DNA of 64,000 nt, taken from Candidatus Accumulibacter sp. ACC003 (GTDB lineage: Bacteria > Pseudomonadota > Gammaproteobacteria > Burkholderiales > Rhodocyclaceae). The stretch covers positions 558,001-622,000 of the forward strand of contig NZ_CAJQTX010000009.1 of assembly GCF_907163085.1 (NCBI RefSeq), in the 5' to 3' direction. The translations under genes and the position numbers were made by a program. Shown piece by piece: positions 9,597 to 18,353 of the stretch (position 1 is its first letter; every line of letters begins with the position of its first letter). The notes below the pieces were generated by a model that saw only the letters and a list, made by a program, of their open reading frames with translations, was not told the origin of the DNA and did no database searches.

Positions 9597-10913
9597 TCAG
9601 CGCTCGCTCATGAAGCGCGTCGCGTTTTGCAGGTCGGCGTGCGTACTGCCGCTGTCCAGTGCATTGACGAACTTGCGCCAGATCAGATCCGGCTCGCCCA
9701 TCTGGAAAACGTAGATCCCGTCTGCCAGCTCGCATGACGCCGAAGCCCAGATACTCGACACCTCATTGGCGCCGAGCTGAATCTTCATTCGACCCCAGAC
9801 GTTGATCGGAACCCAAGCCACATCCGGGGCGTGCGCCTGAAAGCCGTCGCACGACAGCTGGACAATTTCCATGTTGGTCCGGTTCTCGACGCCGTCGGCG
9901 ACGATCACAAACGTCGCCGGACATTTGTACGAAAAGCGCCGGTGACGCCGACGAGCAGTGTCGTTCTGCTTGCCTTTGGCAAGTGCCGGCAACACCTCGT
10001 GGTACGCGGGCAGATCGTAGATGGTATGCAGCAGGCCCTTCTTGCGTTCGCTCAGCAGAGCGAAAACCTGCGTCCGCACGTTGAAGAAGTGATCGAGCAA
10101 CTCGGGCGTCAGCACCGGATCGTTGGTGGTGTAGAAGCGACGTTGCGGCAGCTTGATATTGGCCAACTTCACCTGCGTGAAGAAAGCGTACAAGTTCCGC
10201 TTCGGCGGCTTTGATCCATAGTGACGCTTGAAAATCTCGGGCGCCAAACCGAGGTCCAGCGTCGCACCGACCGCCGGTGCGCCATTCACGAAGTCGTAGT
10301 TCTCGACGACTTTCTGCGTCAAGCGCTGGAAGAACAGCAGCGATTCATACATCTCGATATGGCTGGGGTTGACCGCGATGACCAGATGCCGCGTGTCAAA
10401 AAAGGTCGTGCAGTACTCGTACATGAACTTCATCAGCGGGAAGAGGATGCTGCCACCCGTGCGCCGAAAGCGCGGGTGGATGGCCAGCGCCGAAACCTCG
10501 GCGATATTCCCTTTCTTTTCCCGCAAGGCCGTCAGATCGAAGATCCGCTGCAGCGGAAAGCCCAGCACGCTCTCCCTGATCAAGGACAGCGTACCGACCA
10601 CTTTGTCGTCGTACTTGGCGCACAGCGTGGTGGTCGTCGGCAAGGCGTGGTAGATGGTGACGCGCATCCCCGATGGGTCGGGGTTCATGAAGCCGCTGGC
10701 GACGTAGGCGTCGTGCAGCAGGGCAAAGCATGCCTCGAGCTCTTCCTGCGTCTCGGCGATCTTCAGGACCAGGCGCTCGTCCGGATTCGGATTGCAATCG
10801 ACGAAATTGCGATAGACAGCAAAACGCCGTTTCCTCGGGAGAAAGTTGAACAGCTTTTTCGCCGTTCGGCTTAGCAATTTCCGTACCGGCGAGAGCAGTT
10901 TTCGGATCATCAC
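9597..10913 (-). CDS. N-acyl amino acid synthase FeeM-like GNAT fused to PilZ domain
   Basis: A 438-residue two-domain protein. Residues about 45-235 resemble the FeeM / acyl-homoserine-lactone-synthase-like GNAT fold, with a central EVSALAIHPRFRRTGG acyl-CoA/ACP-binding motif. The last 117 residues look like a PilZ domain: RRRHRRF supplies the RxxxR motif and QLSCDGF stands where (D/N)xSxxG is expected, with Gln at the first position. The protein therefore probably makes long-chain N-acyl amino acids under cyclic di-GMP control (inference). The N terminus is strongly basic (RKLLSPVRKLLSRTAKK), possibly an amphipathic membrane contact. The gene ends 19 bp from the convergent araC-type gene. 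Confidence 0.75.
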   Translation of the reverse strand: MMIRKLLSPVRKLLSRTAKKLFNFLPRKRRFAVYRNFVDCNPNPDERLVLKIAETQEELEACFALLHDAYVASGFMNPDPSGMRVTIYHALPTTTTLCAKYDDKVVGTLSLIRESVLGFPLQRIFDLTALREKKGNIAEVSALAIHPRFRRTGGSILFPLMKFMYEYCTTFFDTRHLVIAVNPSHIEMYESLLFFQRLTQKVVENYDFVNGAPAVGATLDLGLAPEIFKRHYGSKPPKRNLYAFFTQVKLANIKLPQRRFYTTNDPVLTPELLDHFFNVRTQVFALLSERKKGLLHTIYDLPAYHEVLPALAKGKQNDTARRRHRRFSYKCPATFVIVADGVENRTNMEIVQLSCDGFQAHAPDVAWVPINVWGRMKIQLGANEVSSIWASASCELADGIYVFQMGEPDLIWRKFVNALDSGSTHADLQNATRFMSER

Positions 10914-11310
10914 TCCCCTCTCGACACCTGCGACTCAGCCAAGCGCACGCAATCGACATGTAGGCGCAAACGCAGTGGACGTTGCCGCAGACAACGCCAA
11001 AGCGAAGACGCGTAGTGTATCGGGAATTCACCGGAAGGATTACAGAGCATGGCAGGTGGCCCAGGACTTTGTCGGCATCATGTTATCAAAAGCGAAGGCC
11101 GCCAACCGGACTGTTCGCCGGCTTCTCGATCGTCGCTCGTGGCCGGCACTGGCCGACGCCGTCCGAGCCCTGCCAACGTTGCAGCCTTCGACCGCCGCCT
11201 GCCAACAGACTGACTTGGCTCCGGAAGTCGTGACAAACATTCTGGCTGCTCGGCGGCGGGGCACACGCGCGGCCTGCTTGCCAGCGTCGCACAGCCAGGC
11301 CCGAAGCTCG
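10914..11310. other. intergenic stretch, no gene seen
   Basis: About 400 bp between two minus-strand genes. Open frames here are short, arginine-rich and overlap each other on both strands, so none is convincing. A slightly AT-richer patch near 11018-11040 (GATACACT on the minus strand) could hold the promoter of the FeeM-PilZ gene, but no clear -35 accompanies it. Confidence 0.4.
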
Positions 11311-11682
11311 CTAGCGCCGACGTGGCGCGTCCATCAACTGCCGGATATAGTCACTGATCACCAGCAACTGCGTCTTGTCGAGTCGACCGATGATATTGCG
11401 GATCATCGGCGCCATGATCCGGGTGGCGCCAGCGACGCCGAGATTGGCCGACTGCTGCACGACAAAGCCCACTTTGGCGAGCTCCAGCGGCTTGAGAAAA
11501 TAGTAGTCGAGTCCCTTGCTGGTCAGTTCCGCGGCCAGATCGCCAAGCGCGCTACGGTGCTCGGTCGGGTCTTCGGCGTTCTCCAGAATGTCCAGGAGCT
11601 GCATCGTCCTGAGGTGCAGCTCTTCGGAATAACAGAAGCGCAGCGACGGTGGTGGCGCGGGACGGGGCATCTGTTTCTCCAT
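11311..11682 (-). CDS. small alpha-helical protein of unknown function
   Basis: A 123-residue protein, probably cytoplasmic, with no signal peptide or membrane span. It is predicted helical throughout, with YSEELHLRTMQLLDILENAE near the N terminus and a C-terminal IGRLDKTQLLVISDYIRQL helix. Codon use matches the neighbours and no antisense frame is better. I do not recognise a family. It lies 74 bp upstream of the MDR oxidoreductase stop on the same strand, so the oxidoreductase promoter could also serve it. Confidence 0.6.
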   Translation of the reverse strand: MEKQMPRPAPPPSLRFCYSEELHLRTMQLLDILENAEDPTEHRSALGDLAAELTSKGLDYYFLKPLELAKVGFVVQQSANLGVAGATRIMAPMIRNIIGRLDKTQLLVISDYIRQLMDAPRRR

Positions 11683-11756
11683 TCACAAAAACGCCGCGCA
11701 GCCGACCTGGCGGCTCGCGGCCGCGCTTCGACCGCCGGGCGGCGACCTCGGCCCAT

Positions 11757-12770
11757 TCAGTGGCGGATGCAGATCTTCCCGAAGTGGGCGCCACTCTGCA
11801 GGTAGCGCAGCGCATCCTTGAGCTCTTCGAAGGCGAAGACGCGGTCGACCACCGGCCGCAACCGATGCTGCTCGATCGCCCGCAGCATCGCCTCGAAGGC
11901 GTCGCGGTGACCGACGGTGATTCCCTGCAGACGCACCCGCCGCGTCACGACCAGGCCGAGCGGCGCGGCCAGGCTGGCTCCGGACAAGACGCCGATCATC
12001 GACAGCGTCCCGCCGGGACGGATGCAGCGCAGCGACTGCGGCAAGGTTTTCTCGCCGCCGAGTTCCACAATGTGATCGAAGCCGCGACCGCCGCTGATCG
12101 CGCGCGCGGCCTTCGCCCATTCTGGCGTCGTCACGTAATTGATCCCGGCATCGGCGCCGAGCGCTTGCGCGCGCGCCAGCTTGGCGTCGCTCGACGAAAT
12201 GATCGTCACCTGCGCGCCCAGCAGCTTGGCGAACTGCAGCGCGAACAGCGCGACGCCGCCCGTTCCCTGCACCAAAACGCGCGACCCCGGGCCGAGCGTG
12301 TCGTGGCTGACGAGCGCACTCCAGGCAGTGAGCGCGGCACACGGCAGCGTTGCCGCTTCTTCGTCGCCGAGATGCGCGGGTACCTTGACGACGCCGGCTT
12401 CGGGAAGGCAGACCAGATCGGCCATCATGCCGTCGAGCGGCCCGCCGAGCGTCTGCGTGAGTCGCTCGAGGTCGGGTTCGCCGGCCAGCCAGCCCTGATG
12501 GAAACACGGGCAGACGCGATCGCCGACCTGCACCCGGCTGACGCCGGCGCCAAGCTCGACGACTTCAGCAACGCCGTCGGAAACGGGAATCAGCGGCAAC
12601 TCGCCGGTGAACGACCCGTAGCCACGATTCGGCACGACGAGATCGCGATAATTCAGCGACGCGGCTTTCATCCGCAACAGCACCTGCCCGGGGCCGGGTT
12701 GCGGATCGGCGCGAGTCGCCAGCTGCAGGTGCTCGAAGCCCCAACTGTCCTGGATCTGGAAGACTCTCAT
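11757..12770 (-). CDS. zinc-independent MDR family alcohol dehydrogenase / quinone oxidoreductase
   Basis: A 337-residue medium-chain dehydrogenase/reductase. The N-terminal GroES-like domain (ASLNYRDLVV) is followed by a Rossmann NAD(P)-binding domain with VQGTGGVALFALQFAKLLGA (about 165-184). The Cys/His catalytic zinc ligands of true alcohol dehydrogenases are absent, since ASLNYRD replaces the zinc-binding CxxD. It therefore belongs with quinone reductase / enoyl reductase-like members. The start at 12770 (MRVFQIQD) fits the family; the longer frame to 12884 adds an unlikely leader. The substrate is unknown. Confidence 0.8.
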   Translation of the reverse strand: MRVFQIQDSWGFEHLQLATRADPQPGPGQVLLRMKAASLNYRDLVVPNRGYGSFTGELPLIPVSDGVAEVVELGAGVSRVQVGDRVCPCFHQGWLAGEPDLERLTQTLGGPLDGMMADLVCLPEAGVVKVPAHLGDEEAATLPCAALTAWSALVSHDTLGPGSRVLVQGTGGVALFALQFAKLLGAQVTIISSSDAKLARAQALGADAGINYVTTPEWAKAARAISGGRGFDHIVELGGEKTLPQSLRCIRPGGTLSMIGVLSGASLAAPLGLVVTRRVRLQGITVGHRDAFEAMLRAIEQHRLRPVVDRVFAFEELKDALRYLQSGAHFGKICIRH

Positions 12771-12997
12771 CGCCTGACCGCTCCTGCTGTTGTCCGATAC
12801 ATCATGCGCGCCGGTGCGCGCAAAGCCTCCGCCAGAAAACTGCAGCGGGACGCCGACGGCAAAAAGTATAGGGGGCGCAGCCAAGCACGGTCAATTCCGG
12901 ATTCGCTACGACCAGGGGTTGCTCGACTCTGGAAGCGCTTGCGGCACAAGGGATCAGCGTAGGCGCCGTAGCGACTCCCTGAACAGCAAGCCCGGCG

Positions 12998-13933
12998 CTA
13001 ATCCGCCTTGCGTTTGGCGCGCGGATGCGCCTGGTCGTAAACCGCTGCCAGATGCTGGAAGTCGAGATGTGTGTAGACCTGCGTCGAGGCGATGCTGGCG
13101 TGCCCGAGCATTTCCTGGACGGCGCGCAGGTCACCCGACGATTGCAGAACGTGCGAAGCGAAGGAGTGGCGCAACATGTGCGGATGAACGCGCGCCGGCA
13201 GCCCCTGCGTCAAGCCGCGCCTGGCCAGCCGCAGCTGGATCATGCGTACACCCAGGCGCTTGCCGCGGCGGCCGACGAACAAGGCGAGCTCGCCGGCCGC
13301 CGCCAGCTGCGGACGTTGCGCGGCCCACACCGCCACCGCTTCCCTGGCCTTGCTGCCGACCGGCACGATGCGCAGTTTGCGGCGCTTGCCGATAACGCGC
13401 ACCTCGCCGGCAAGCAGGTCTTCAAGGCACGCGAGGTCGAGTGCGGCGAGCTCGGCCAGGCGCAGGCCCGACGAGTAGAACAGCTCGAAGATCGCCTGGT
13501 CGCGAATCGCCAGCACGTTGTCGTCGGCGGCATCGAGCAGGCGACTTGCCTCGTCTGGCGAGAGCGCTTTGGGTAGCGCCTTCGGGCTTTTCGGTGGTCG
13601 CACGCCGTCAACCGGGTTAAGCGTCACCGTGCCGCGCTGGCCGAGCCAGCGGTAAAAGCCTCGCCACGCCGAAAGAGTGCGCCCGAGCGAGCGGCCACCG
13701 AGGCCACGGCCGTGCAGCTGCGCGACGAAGCGGCGGATGTGTGGCGTTTGCATGGTCTCGAAGCCGCCGCCACCGCTGTCCGGCAGGTCGGCGATCAGGT
13801 CGCACAGCGATTCGAGGTCACGCCGATAGTTGCTGACCGTATGCGGTGACAGGCGTCGTTGCTGCGCCAGCTCGTCGAGGTAGGCCTTGACCCTGGCGTG
13901 GCGGTCGTCGGCGACGCGCTCGCTGGCGGTCAT
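12998..13933 (-). CDS. xerC: site-specific tyrosine recombinase XerC
   Basis: Resolves chromosome dimers at dif together with XerD. The 311-residue protein has an N-terminal SAM-like core-binding domain (LSPHTVSNYRRDLESL) and a C-terminal catalytic domain. The active-site set is visible: Arg in YSSGLRLAEL, Lys in the beta-hairpin VIGKRRKLR, His/Arg in HMLRHSFASH, His in LGHASI and the nucleophile Tyr in STQVYTHLD. It starts 10 bp after the DUF484 gene stop in the conserved dapF-DUF484-xerC cluster, which marks it as the housekeeping XerC rather than a phage integrase. Confidence 0.93.
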   Translation of the reverse strand: MTASERVADDRHARVKAYLDELAQQRRLSPHTVSNYRRDLESLCDLIADLPDSGGGGFETMQTPHIRRFVAQLHGRGLGGRSLGRTLSAWRGFYRWLGQRGTVTLNPVDGVRPPKSPKALPKALSPDEASRLLDAADDNVLAIRDQAIFELFYSSGLRLAELAALDLACLEDLLAGEVRVIGKRRKLRIVPVGSKAREAVAVWAAQRPQLAAAGELALFVGRRGKRLGVRMIQLRLARRGLTQGLPARVHPHMLRHSFASHVLQSSGDLRAVQEMLGHASIASTQVYTHLDFQHLAAVYDQAHPRAKRKAD

Positions 13934-13943
13934 CGTCGGGCGA

Positions 13944-14597
13944 TCAGCGCAGGACGCGCGCCAGTGCTGCCGAAGCCATTTCGCCGAGACGTTCGAGGTA
14001 GATCGTCCCCATGCCGGCGTAGAAGCGTTCGACGTCTTCGCTGCCCATGGCGATCATGCCGATCGTGCCGCCGCCGTTGCGCATCGCGATCAGCGCTTGC
14101 GAGCGGACGTGCAGGGACGCTTCACCGAACCACGACGACGTCTCGAAGCCGCTGGTCGACCCACAGTAGGGTTGCGTCAGCGTTTCGGCAAAGGTCTGCA
14201 GCTCGTGGCTGACCTGCGCAAACTCCGGCAGCTCCTCGGTGTCGTCCGGGCGGTCCCAGAGGCGCACGGCGAGATGTGGTACGGCAAAATCGTCGCGCAG
14301 ATGGAAGTTCAGCGTATGCAGCACCGCCTGGAAACTGCCGGCAGCGATCATCCCCACCGCCAGCCGGTGCATTTTTTCGCTGATCCCGTCGTTTTCCTCG
14401 CCGAACTGCAGCAACTCGCCCATCTTGCTTTCGAGTTTCTTGTTCTTGTCGCGCAGCGCCAGCATCTGGCGTTCGGTGATCGAGATCGTCCGGCCGCCGT
14501 GCGGATGCGGAATGACCATGTTGCTCATCAGGTCCGAGTGTTCCTCGAAAAACTGTGGGTTGTCCTGCAGGTAGAGCGCGACGTCGTCAGATTTCAT
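13944..14597 (-). CDS. DUF484 family protein
   Basis: A 217-residue protein of the DUF484 family, a GAF-like fold found between dapF and xerC in many proteobacteria; its function is unknown. The N-terminal segment [16 protein letters not shown] and the coiled stretch around [17 protein letters not shown] are characteristic. The start at 14597 overlaps the dapF stop as ATGA, showing translational coupling. The open frame continues upstream inside dapF to 15203 but is only an antisense-style shadow in another frame. Confidence 0.88.
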   Translation of the reverse strand: MKSDDVALYLQDNPQFFEEHSDLMSNMVIPHPHGGRTISITERQMLALRDKNKKLESKMGELLQFGEENDGISEKMHRLAVGMIAAGSFQAVLHTLNFHLRDDFAVPHLAVRLWDRPDDTEELPEFAQVSHELQTFAETLTQPYCGSTSGFETSSWFGEASLHVRSQALIAMRNGGGTIGMIAMGSEDVERFYAGMGTIYLERLGEMASAALARVLR

Positions 14598-15424
14598 AGT
14601 TCGATTTCTCCCTTGAATACAGTAACCGCCGGGCCGGTCATCAGCAGCGGCGTGCCGACGCCCTGCCAGGCCACGGTCAGCGTGCCGCCGCGCATGGTCA
14701 CGTGCACCGGCGTATCGAGCAGGCGACGGCTGATGCCGGCGACGACAGCCGCGCAAGCGCCGCTGCCGCAGGCCAGTGTTTCGCCGGCGCCGCGTTCGAA
14801 AACTCGCAGCCGAATCGCCTGCCGGTCGATGATTTGCATGAAGCCGGCATTGACGCGCCGGGGAAAACGCGGGTGCGCTTCGATCAGCGGCCCGAGCTGC
14901 TCGACGGCCGCCGTATCGACGTCGGCGACGACCAGCACGGCGTGCGGATTGCCCATGCTGACGGCGGTGATGGCGATCTCCTGGTCGGCGACCTGCAGCG
15001 CCTGTAGCAGATCGTCGCTGGCGCTGATGAATGGAACCAGCGCCGGGGTCAATACCGGCACGCCCATGTCGACGCTCACTGTGCCGTCGTCCTCGAGCCG
15101 CGGGACGATCACGCCGCTCATCGTTTCGACACGGATCGCCCGCTTGTCGGTCAACCCCTGGTCGTGCACAAAGCGCACGAAGCAACGCGCGCCGTTGCCA
15201 CACTGTTCAACCTCGCCGCCGTCGGCGTTGAAAATGCGATAGCGGAAGTCGACGCCAGGCCGGCTGGCGCGTTCAACGAGCAGGATCTGGTCGCAGCCGA
15301 CGCCGAAATGGCGGTCAGCGAGCAAGCAGAGCTGCGCAGTGCTCAATTCAAGCGCTTGGCGAACGCCATCGAGGACGACGAAGTCGTTGCCCAATCCGTG
15401 CATTTTGACAAAAGTCAGCTTCAT
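14594..15424 (-). CDS. dapF: diaminopimelate epimerase
   Basis: Converts LL- to meso-diaminopimelate for lysine and peptidoglycan synthesis, in the cytoplasm and without a cofactor. The 276 residues match the usual length. The two catalytic cysteines are C75 in QCGNGARCF and C219 in [11 protein letters not shown]; the N-terminal substrate motif MHGLGNDF is intact. It starts 6 bp after the GNAT gene and ends in an ATGA overlap with DUF484, so GNAT-dapF-DUF484-xerC reads as one operon. Confidence 0.95.
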   Translation of the reverse strand: MKLTFVKMHGLGNDFVVLDGVRQALELSTAQLCLLADRHFGVGCDQILLVERASRPGVDFRYRIFNADGGEVEQCGNGARCFVRFVHDQGLTDKRAIRVETMSGVIVPRLEDDGTVSVDMGVPVLTPALVPFISASDDLLQALQVADQEIAITAVSMGNPHAVLVVADVDTAAVEQLGPLIEAHPRFPRRVNAGFMQIIDRQAIRLRVFERGAGETLACGSGACAAVVAGISRRLLDTPVHVTMRGGTLTVAWQGVGTPLLMTGPAVTVFKGEIEL

Positions 15425-15430
15425 CGTTGT

Positions 15431-15952
15431 TCAGGATCCGGCGGCGCGTTCGGGCAGTGTCCTGGCCATTATAAAGTCGTCCATGACGAAGCCGCCGCCG
15501 ATGTCGACGCACACCGACTCGCGGATCGCAAAGCCCTGCTTCCGATAAGCGGCGATCGCCTGCTGGTTGGTCTTGTTGACCGCCAGGATCAGCGTCTGGC
15601 AGCCGACCGCCAGCGCGCGGGCGACAACGTGATCGACGAGCCGGGCGCCGATTCCCATGCGCTGCCGCTGCGGGTCGACATAGAGCTTGTCGAGCTTCAT
15701 CTCGCCGGGCTGGCCGCTCAGAAGGCAGGAAACAAAGCCGGCCAGTTGGCCGTCGAGCGTCAACTGATCCCACCAGATGTCGGCCATGGTCAACTCTTCG
15801 CGCATGCGCGGCGGCTGATAGCGCTGCGCGAGCATGAAGTCGATCTGCTGCTGGCTGATGATTCCCGGGTAGGTGTGCTGCCAGACGACGCGCGCCAGCG
15901 CGGCAATCGCTTCGACATCGGCGGCGGTGACGGGTGAGATCAAGACGTCCAT
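15431..15952 (-). CDS. GNAT family N-acetyltransferase
   Basis: A 173-residue acetyltransferase with the GNAT acetyl-CoA site YVDPQRQRMGIGARLV (motif A, Q/RxxGxG/A) and the AVNKTNQQAIAAYRKQGF motif B. It resembles RimI/PaiA-type small acetyltransferases; the acceptor is unknown. The start at 15952 (MDVLISPVTAAD) is typical of the family. It heads the dapF operon, with a 6-bp gap to dapF. Confidence 0.8.
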   Translation of the reverse strand: MDVLISPVTAADVEAIAALARVVWQHTYPGIISQQQIDFMLAQRYQPPRMREELTMADIWWDQLTLDGQLAGFVSCLLSGQPGEMKLDKLYVDPQRQRMGIGARLVDHVVARALAVGCQTLILAVNKTNQQAIAAYRKQGFAIRESVCVDIGGGFVMDDFIMARTLPERAAGS

Positions 15953-16163
15953 GGAGGCTCCGAAAGCGTCGTCGCGCCAGTAGCGGCGGCGTGCGCAACG
16001 CCGGCACGGCAGCGGCGGACAAGGGTGAGGATGAGCAAAGGCAAATGGTAGCGAGTCCACTCAGTGCCGCGCTTCGCAGCGACACACGCCGCCGGCAGCG
16101 GACCGTTCGCCTGGCCTTGGCTGGTCGGGTAAACGACTCCAGGCAGACAGCGATCGACGCCCT

Positions 16164-16775
16164 TTACGGCTCGGCATCGGCATCGGCATTCAGCAAGCGT
16201 TCGCAATAGCGTGCGATGAGGTCGATTTCAAGATTAACCTGGTGACCGCGCTGCAGGTGTCCGAGAGTCGTTGCCGCCAGGGTGTGCGGGATCAGGTTGA
16301 TGGTAAAGCGGCTGCCGTCGACCGCGTTGGTCGTCAGGCTGACGCCATCGACGGTGATCGAGCCCTTGCGGGCGATGTATCTGGCGAGTTCTGCCGGCGC
16401 CCGGATTTCGAGCAGCCGGTTGTCACCGACGGCGTCGAAAGACGTTACCTCGCCGATGCCATCGACGTGACCCGATACCAGATGGCCGCCAAGGCGGTCG
16501 GCCAGGCGCAGCGCTTTCTCGAGGTTGACGGGTCCTGGTGCGGCGAGGCCAACGGTGCACGCCAGCGACTCCGGAGAAACGTCAACCTGAAAACAGCGAT
16601 CCTGCTGGTCGACGACAGTCAGGCAAACGCCGTTGCAGGAAATCGAATCGCCGACCGCGACGTCGTCGAGTTCGAGTCTGCCGGCGTCGATCGTCAGGCG
16701 AAGCGTCGCTGCGCCGTCGAGGCGTGGCACGGTCGCGGTGATTTGGCCAACGGCGGCGATGATTCCTGAGAACAT
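16164..16775 (-). CDS. ribE: riboflavin synthase, alpha subunit
   Basis: Dismutates two 6,7-dimethyl-8-ribityllumazine molecules to riboflavin (called ribC in Escherichia coli). The 203-residue protein shows the internal two-fold repeat of the family. Each half starts with a MFSGII-like / HLVSGHVDG segment and contains an SISCNGVCLTV / SITVDGVSLTT motif. The start MFSGIIAAVG at 16775 is the canonical one; 10 extra codons upstream are not conserved-looking. It is a single gene here, without ribD, ribBA or ribH next to it within the window. Confidence 0.93.
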   Translation of the reverse strand: MFSGIIAAVGQITATVPRLDGAATLRLTIDAGRLELDDVAVGDSISCNGVCLTVVDQQDRCFQVDVSPESLACTVGLAAPGPVNLEKALRLADRLGGHLVSGHVDGIGEVTSFDAVGDNRLLEIRAPAELARYIARKGSITVDGVSLTTNAVDGSRFTINLIPHTLAATTLGHLQRGHQVNLEIDLIARYCERLLNADADAEP

Positions 16776-16891
16776 GGCGAGAATCCGGCGAAACGATGAT
16801 GGCAAGGAGCGCGGATTCTAGCATGCCGCCACGCCGCGTCGGCAGCGCGCCGGCCGCCACGCGCCGGGCAGCGGCGAGCGCTGGTCGGCAA

Positions 16892-18025
16892 TCAGCCAGC
16901 AGCGACGTCGGGGCCCTTCCGGGCAGCGTCTGGTGAGCCGCCGGCGCCAGTGGCAGCGCCACCGACGACCAGCAAATCGTCCGCCAGCCAGGCCTCGAGC
17001 AGCGTGTAAGCAACGGCCAGGACGACCGGGCCGACGAAGATGCCGACCAGACCGAAGGCCAGCAAGCCGCCGATCACGCCGGCGAGAATCAGCAGCAATG
17101 GCAGGTCGGCGCCCTGTTTGATCAGCAGTGGCCGCAGGAAATTATCCATGGTGCCGACAATCAGCGTCCACACCAGCAGGAAGCTGCCCCAGCCAGTGTC
17201 GCCGCTCCAGTACAACCAGACGACAGCCGGCGCCAGCACCAGCGTCGGGCCGAGTTGCGCGATGCACAGCATGAACATCAGGGCCGTCAGGATGGCGGCC
17301 AGGGGAACGCCGGCGATGGCCAGACCGATGCCGCCGAGGATCGACTGCACCAGCGCCGTAATGCCGACGCCGAGGGCGACGGCACGAACGGCCTGCGCGG
17401 CGAGCACGACGGCGCCGTCGCCGCGTTCACCGGCCAGGCGACGGCCGAAGCGCCGCACCTCGCCGGCGGCGTGCTCACCGCTGGCGTAGAGAATCGCCGA
17501 CAGGGCAACGGTCAACAGGAACTGGAACAAGACCAGCCCGAAGTTGCCGACTTCGGCGACAAACCACTTGGTCAGGTTGCCCGCATACGGCGCGATCTTG
17601 GCGGCAATTCCCGTGCGGCCGGCGGCCGCCAGTTGGTCCCAGCCGTGTACCAGCCGGTCGCCGATCAGCGGCACGGTGGCCACCCAGTGCGGTGGCTCCG
17701 GGACCTCGACGTTGGCGATGTATTTTCCCCAGCCGGCGATCCGCTCGGAGTTTTCGACCAGCGTGGCGATGGCCAGCGACAAGGGAACGACGAGCACCAG
17801 CAGCACCAGCAGCGTCATCACGATGACTGCCGGCGTGCGGCGATTGCCGAGGTAGCGCTGCACCCGCCGCATCACCGGCCAGGTGGCGACGACGACCATC
17901 GTCGCCCAGATCAGTGCTGGCAGAAACGGCTTCAGGATCCAGCCCGCCGCAGCGATCAGCACGCCAATGAAAAGGATGGCCAGCGTGTTCCGGGCCAGTT
18001 CGGGTCTGTTTGTCGTAAGGCTCAT
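16892..18025 (-). CDS. AI-2E family transporter (PerM/YdiK-type membrane protein)
   Basis: A 377-residue polytopic inner-membrane protein of the AI-2E / PerM family. About eight hydrophobic segments are visible: an N-terminal pair (LAILFIGVLIAAAGWIL, PALIWATMVVVATWPV), the central large loop, and a C-terminal cluster with the family-typical PLLIKQGADLPLLLILAGV. The family includes quorum-signal exporters and Na+/H+ antiporters, so the substrate is not predictable. The start at 18025 is chosen because the 84 codons upstream read as GC-rich noise. Confidence 0.8.
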   Translation of the reverse strand: MSLTTNRPELARNTLAILFIGVLIAAAGWILKPFLPALIWATMVVVATWPVMRRVQRYLGNRRTPAVIVMTLLVLLVLVVPLSLAIATLVENSERIAGWGKYIANVEVPEPPHWVATVPLIGDRLVHGWDQLAAAGRTGIAAKIAPYAGNLTKWFVAEVGNFGLVLFQFLLTVALSAILYASGEHAAGEVRRFGRRLAGERGDGAVVLAAQAVRAVALGVGITALVQSILGGIGLAIAGVPLAAILTALMFMLCIAQLGPTLVLAPAVVWLYWSGDTGWGSFLLVWTLIVGTMDNFLRPLLIKQGADLPLLLILAGVIGGLLAFGLVGIFVGPVVLAVAYTLLEAWLADDLLVVGGAATGAGGSPDAARKGPDVAAG

Positions 18026-18353
18026 GGTTGACTCATCCGGATCGTCTGTTCGCGGCCGCCGCCAGCGGTGCTCGACGACCGGCCTCGGCGTCGATGAAAG
18101 CGCAGAAAGCGGCGTCAAGAGTGGCCATGGTAGCTTATTTCGCAGGCGGCCGGCCCGCCCGGGAGTGCGGCCAGCGCTGCTCGGGCGCTGGCCGCAGGCA
18201 GGGGCGGCGCAGCCGGCTTTCGGGACTAGAATGGGCGGCGTGCAAAAGAGACCCGTTCCACAGCGCTGCGCCGCCACTCAGCCAGTGCCCTCGACACGTC
18301 GGCGACGCGGCCGGGCAGTGCCGCGCGCTGGCACTGTCTGAGGCGGGCGGCTG
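18026..18353. other. divergent intergenic region
   Basis: About 330 bp between the AI-2E-type gene and the divergent spermidine-synthase-like gene. It should hold both promoters. The overlapping short frames on both strands lack coding character. I see no clear -10/-35 pair or operator. The sequence AGGCGGGCGGCTG just before 18354 is a weak ribosome binding site. Confidence 0.4.

Noticed and set aside
12998-13933. Tyrosine recombinase as a phage or island integrase
   Set aside because: It is XerC in its conserved dapF-DUF484-xerC setting.
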